Below, piece by piece: positions 61,783 to 64,000 of a stretch of 64,000 nt of DNA (position 1 is its first letter; each line of letters opens with the position of its first letter). The position numbers were made by a program, and so were the translations under genes. The stretch covers positions 606,913 to 670,912 of the forward strand of contig NZ_LT797710.1 of the NCBI RefSeq assembly GCF_900009135.1, read 5' to 3'. This DNA is from Planktothrix sp. PCC 11201 (GTDB lineage: Bacteria > Cyanobacteriota > Cyanobacteriia > Cyanobacteriales > Microcoleaceae). A model generated the notes under the pieces. That model did not search any database. It saw only the letters and a program-made list of their open reading frames with translations, and was not told the origin of the DNA.

Positions 61783-64000
61783 ATGATTAATGGCAAACAA
61801 GATTCAGTAGAAAATTCAACCTGGTTAGGGGATTCTAACAACACAAATTCACAATTAAATTATCAAACAATAGCAGCCTTATTGTTATCAAATCCATTAG
61901 TAGAAGATTGCTATGTACATTTGCGTGAGGGCGAATTAATCGCTTATATCGTTTATTCACAGAATCGGTACCCAGAGCAGTTATCCTCTTTTGTACAGTC
62001 AAAATTATCAGACAATTTACTGCCAGGTATTTATATTGGCATTTCCTGTCTGCCCTTGACAGCCACAGGTCATGTAGATGAAATATCCCTAAAAAATATA
62101 GAGATTGCTGATTCAGGTTTAGCACAATATACCGAAAATAAACTAAAATCTTTGCCAGAAATTGAGCAAGTTGCTGTGGTAGTCACATCCAAAACCGAAA
62201 AAAGTTCCCCGCTACATTTATCGGAACTGCTACCATTAAAAGAAAGGGAAACAGTTACAGAAAAAAATCAACAATTTAAAGAAAAGATCCATCAACCAAG
62301 TCAATCTTCTAGTTCCCAACTTGCTATCAGTCATGGAAAAGCTTTGATAGAGTCTGAATTACAAGCAAAAACCTTGGCAGAAGCACTTTTAAAATCGGCT
62401 CAACATCATCAAAATCAGGGGATTATTTATATTAAAAATAACGATTCTCGGGCTTTTCAAACCTACCCCCAATTATGGAATGAAGCCCAAAGAATCAACA
62501 ATGGGTTAAAAAAACTTGGTTTGCAGGTTCAAGATAAAGTTATTTTTCAGCTATCAGAAAATTCTGATATTATTCCCGCTTTCTGGGGATGTATTTTAGG
62601 GGGATTTATTCCTGTTATTATCTCAGTCCCACCAACCTACAAAGACTTTAATAATGAAATCAATAAAATTTGTCAGGTATGGGAGCTATTAGACCAACCT
62701 CTAATTATTACCAATGAAGCCAGACAACAGGAAGTAAAAACTTTAGAAAAATGGCTGTCTAATCAAACCTTAAAAATCAGTTGTATTGAGCAATTAAAAA
62801 CCCACGCTCCCGCCCAAACTTATCATATAAATCAACCCGATGATCTAGCTTTCTTTAACCTGACATCAGGTAGCACGGGAATCTCTAAATGTGTCGCATT
62901 AACCCATAAAAACCTTCTCTCTCGTGCTAGGGGGACTAACCTACTTTGTGAATATAATAACGAAGATATTATCCTCAATTGGTTACCCTTTGACCATATT
63001 GGTAGTATTTCTGATTGGCATATTCGCTGTGTTGATTTAGGTTGCCAAATGATATATGTACAAACTGAATATATCTTGGGTCGTCCTCTCAATTGGTTAG
63101 ATTTAATTAATCAATATCGTATCACCCATAGTTGGGCTCCTAATTTTGCCTATAATCTTATTAATGAAGCCCTGATAAAAGAGACATCCCAAGTTTGGAA
63201 TTTAGACTCTATTAAATTCTTTTTAGCCGCTGGAGAGTCGGTTTCTAATCAAGCGGTAGGAGAATTTATTGAGAAACTTCATCGGCACTATAATTTGAAA
63301 AAAACTGCCGTCCGTCCGGCTTTTGGTATGGCAGAAATGGGGTCAGGAATTACTTATTATCAACCAACAGATGAACAACCTTTATTATTTCATACCATTG
63401 ATAAATCTTCTTTAAATCAATCCTTAAAACGAGTCCATTCTGAACATCCCAATGCCACAACTTTTACTGATTTAGGATTGCCAATTTCCGGTATTTCTAT
63501 TAGAATTGTCAATCAAGAAAATGAACTACTTCCAGAGGAAACGATTGGTCATTTACAGGTAAAAGGAGACTCGGTTTCACCAGGTTATTATAAAAACCCT
63601 AAAGCCAATCAAGAAGCCTTTTTAGAAGATGGCTGGTTTAAGACAGGAGATTTAGGATTTATTAGTCATGGGCATCTGGTAATTACCGGAAGAAGCAAAG
63701 AAACTATTATTATTAACGGGGTTAATTATTACAGTCACGAAATTGAAACAGTTGTTGAAACAATAGAAGGAGTAGAAGCTTCTTATACCGCGGCTTGTGC
63801 TGTTAAAGCATCGGGAAATAATTCGGATCAATTAGCCATATTTTTTAGTGCGGAAACCTTTGATAAAAATGATTTAGCTGCTCTGCTTAAAAAGATTAGA
63901 CAAAAAGTAATTAACAGTTTTGGAGTTAATCCAGAATATTTAATTCCCTTAAATAAAAATGAAATTCCTAAAACTTCTATCGGTAAAATTCAGCGATCGC
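61783..64000 (+). CDS. NRPS/PKS-type megasynthase, N-terminal acyl/keto-acid adenylation domain (3' end outside window)
   Basis: The frame is open to the end of the window (739 codons, MINGKQDSVENSTWLGDSNN at the start). An adenylation domain of the PksJ/AMP-ligase type spans about residues 210-739: A3 FNLTSGSTGISKC, A4-like NWLPFDHIGSISDWH, A5 FGMAEMGSGITYY, A7 FKTGDLGFISHGHL, A8 GRSKETIIINGVNYYSHEIE, and A10 IPKTSIGKIQRS. Residues about 25-150 resemble a decayed C-terminal adenylation subdomain (LPLTATGHVDEISL). The substrate is more likely a keto, hydroxy or carboxylic acid than an amino acid, because the A4 PFDHIG lacks the amino-binding Asp context. Candidates are loading modules of aeruginosin AerA or a PksJ-like PKS. 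Confidence 0.8.
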   Translation, partial: MINGKQDSVENSTWLGDSNNTNSQLNYQTIAALLLSNPLVEDCYVHLREGELIAYIVYSQNRYPEQLSSFVQSKLSDNLLPGIYIGISCLPLTATGHVDEISLKNIEIADSGLAQYTENKLKSLPEIEQVAVVVTSKTEKSSPLHLSELLPLKERETVTEKNQQFKEKIHQPSQSSSSQLAISHGKALIESELQAKTLAEALLKSAQHHQNQGIIYIKNNDSRAFQTYPQLWNEAQRINNGLKKLGLQVQDKVIFQLSENSDIIPAFWGCILGGFIPVIISVPPTYKDFNNEINKICQVWELLDQPLIITNEARQQEVKTLEKWLSNQTLKISCIEQLKTHAPAQTYHINQPDDLAFFNLTSGSTGISKCVALTHKNLLSRARGTNLLCEYNNEDIILNWLPFDHIGSISDWHIRCVDLGCQMIYVQTEYILGRPLNWLDLINQYRITHSWAPNFAYNLINEALIKETSQVWNLDSIKFFLAAGESVSNQAVGEFIEKLHRHYNLKKTAVRPAFGMAEMGSGITYYQPTDEQPLLFHTIDKSSLNQSLKRVHSEHPNATTFTDLGLPISGISIRIVNQENELLPEETIGHLQVKGDSVSPGYYKNPKANQEAFLEDGWFKTGDLGFISHGHLVITGRSKETIIINGVNYYSHEIETVVETIEGVEASYTAACAVKASGNNSDQLAIFFSAETFDKNDLAALLKKIRQKVINSFGVNPEYLIPLNKNEIPKTSIGKIQRS

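Noticed and set aside
61835-63092. Minus-strand open frames opposite the megasynthase
   Set aside because: The plus strand carries a continuous adenylation domain; these are shadows.

Overview
The window looks like chromosomal DNA of a filamentous cyanobacterium, and a Planktothrix/Oscillatoriales-type genome is my best guess. Evidence: a phycobilisome core-membrane linker gene (apcE), a tocopherol methyltransferase, two ABC1/UbiB kinases, frequent GCGATCGC (HIP1) octamers, AT-rich coding sequence, many G/C-rich palindromic repeats, HpsL/HpsN-like polysaccharide genes and the start of an NRPS/PKS-type megasynthase. The genus call is inference; no 16S gene is present.

Layout. 1-5.4 kb is accessory: the end of a CHAT protease-like protein, a MazF-type toxin pair, a complete IS5-type element, an uncharacterised MGEAKRRK protein, and a VapBC-type pair flanked by about 70-75 bp direct repeats. 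5.4-20 kb is mostly chromosomal core: rpsD and moaA, then a minus-strand envelope cluster (polytopic protein, UDP-galactopyranose-mutase-like oxidoreductase fused to GtrA, GT-C-like protein). Divergent from it run glmM, an HpsL-like polysaccharide membrane protein, two glycosyltransferases and a metallo-beta-lactamase-fold protein.

20.5-38.6 kb is the centrepiece, a complete type I-D CRISPR-Cas locus on the minus strand. Order of transcription is cas3' - (RAYT transposase) - cas10d - csc2 - csc1 - cas6 - cas4 - cas1 - cas2 - leader - array. The array has 57 repeats of 37 bp, and one repeat is split by an IS630 element with a TA duplication. A REP-associated tyrosine transposase sits between cas3 and cas10d, and REP palindromes occur in several gaps of the operon and inside the RAYT gene. 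Two degenerate CRISPR repeat halves lie outside the array, one fused to the cas3 stop codon. A decayed small regulator-like gene lies divergent from cas3.

38.9-58 kb holds tRNA-Arg(TCT), several conserved cyanobacterial hypotheticals, a KtrB/KtrA potassium uptake pair, two ABC1 kinases, a DegT aminotransferase with an in-frame 9-bp minisatellite, a second PIN toxin pair, a GspE/PilB ATPase, a DUF3352 protein, a ParD gene with a truncated ParE, and an alanine-glyoxylate-type aminotransferase. 58-64 kb has apcE with a long leader, then the first 739 codons of a large biosynthetic enzyme that opens with a PksJ-like acyl/keto-acid adenylation domain and runs off the window.

Functionally, the I-D genes form one adaptation, processing and interference unit. 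The 7-19 kb genes probably build and export a cell-surface polysaccharide. KtrB/KtrA form one transporter. The rest are independent single genes or toxin pairs.
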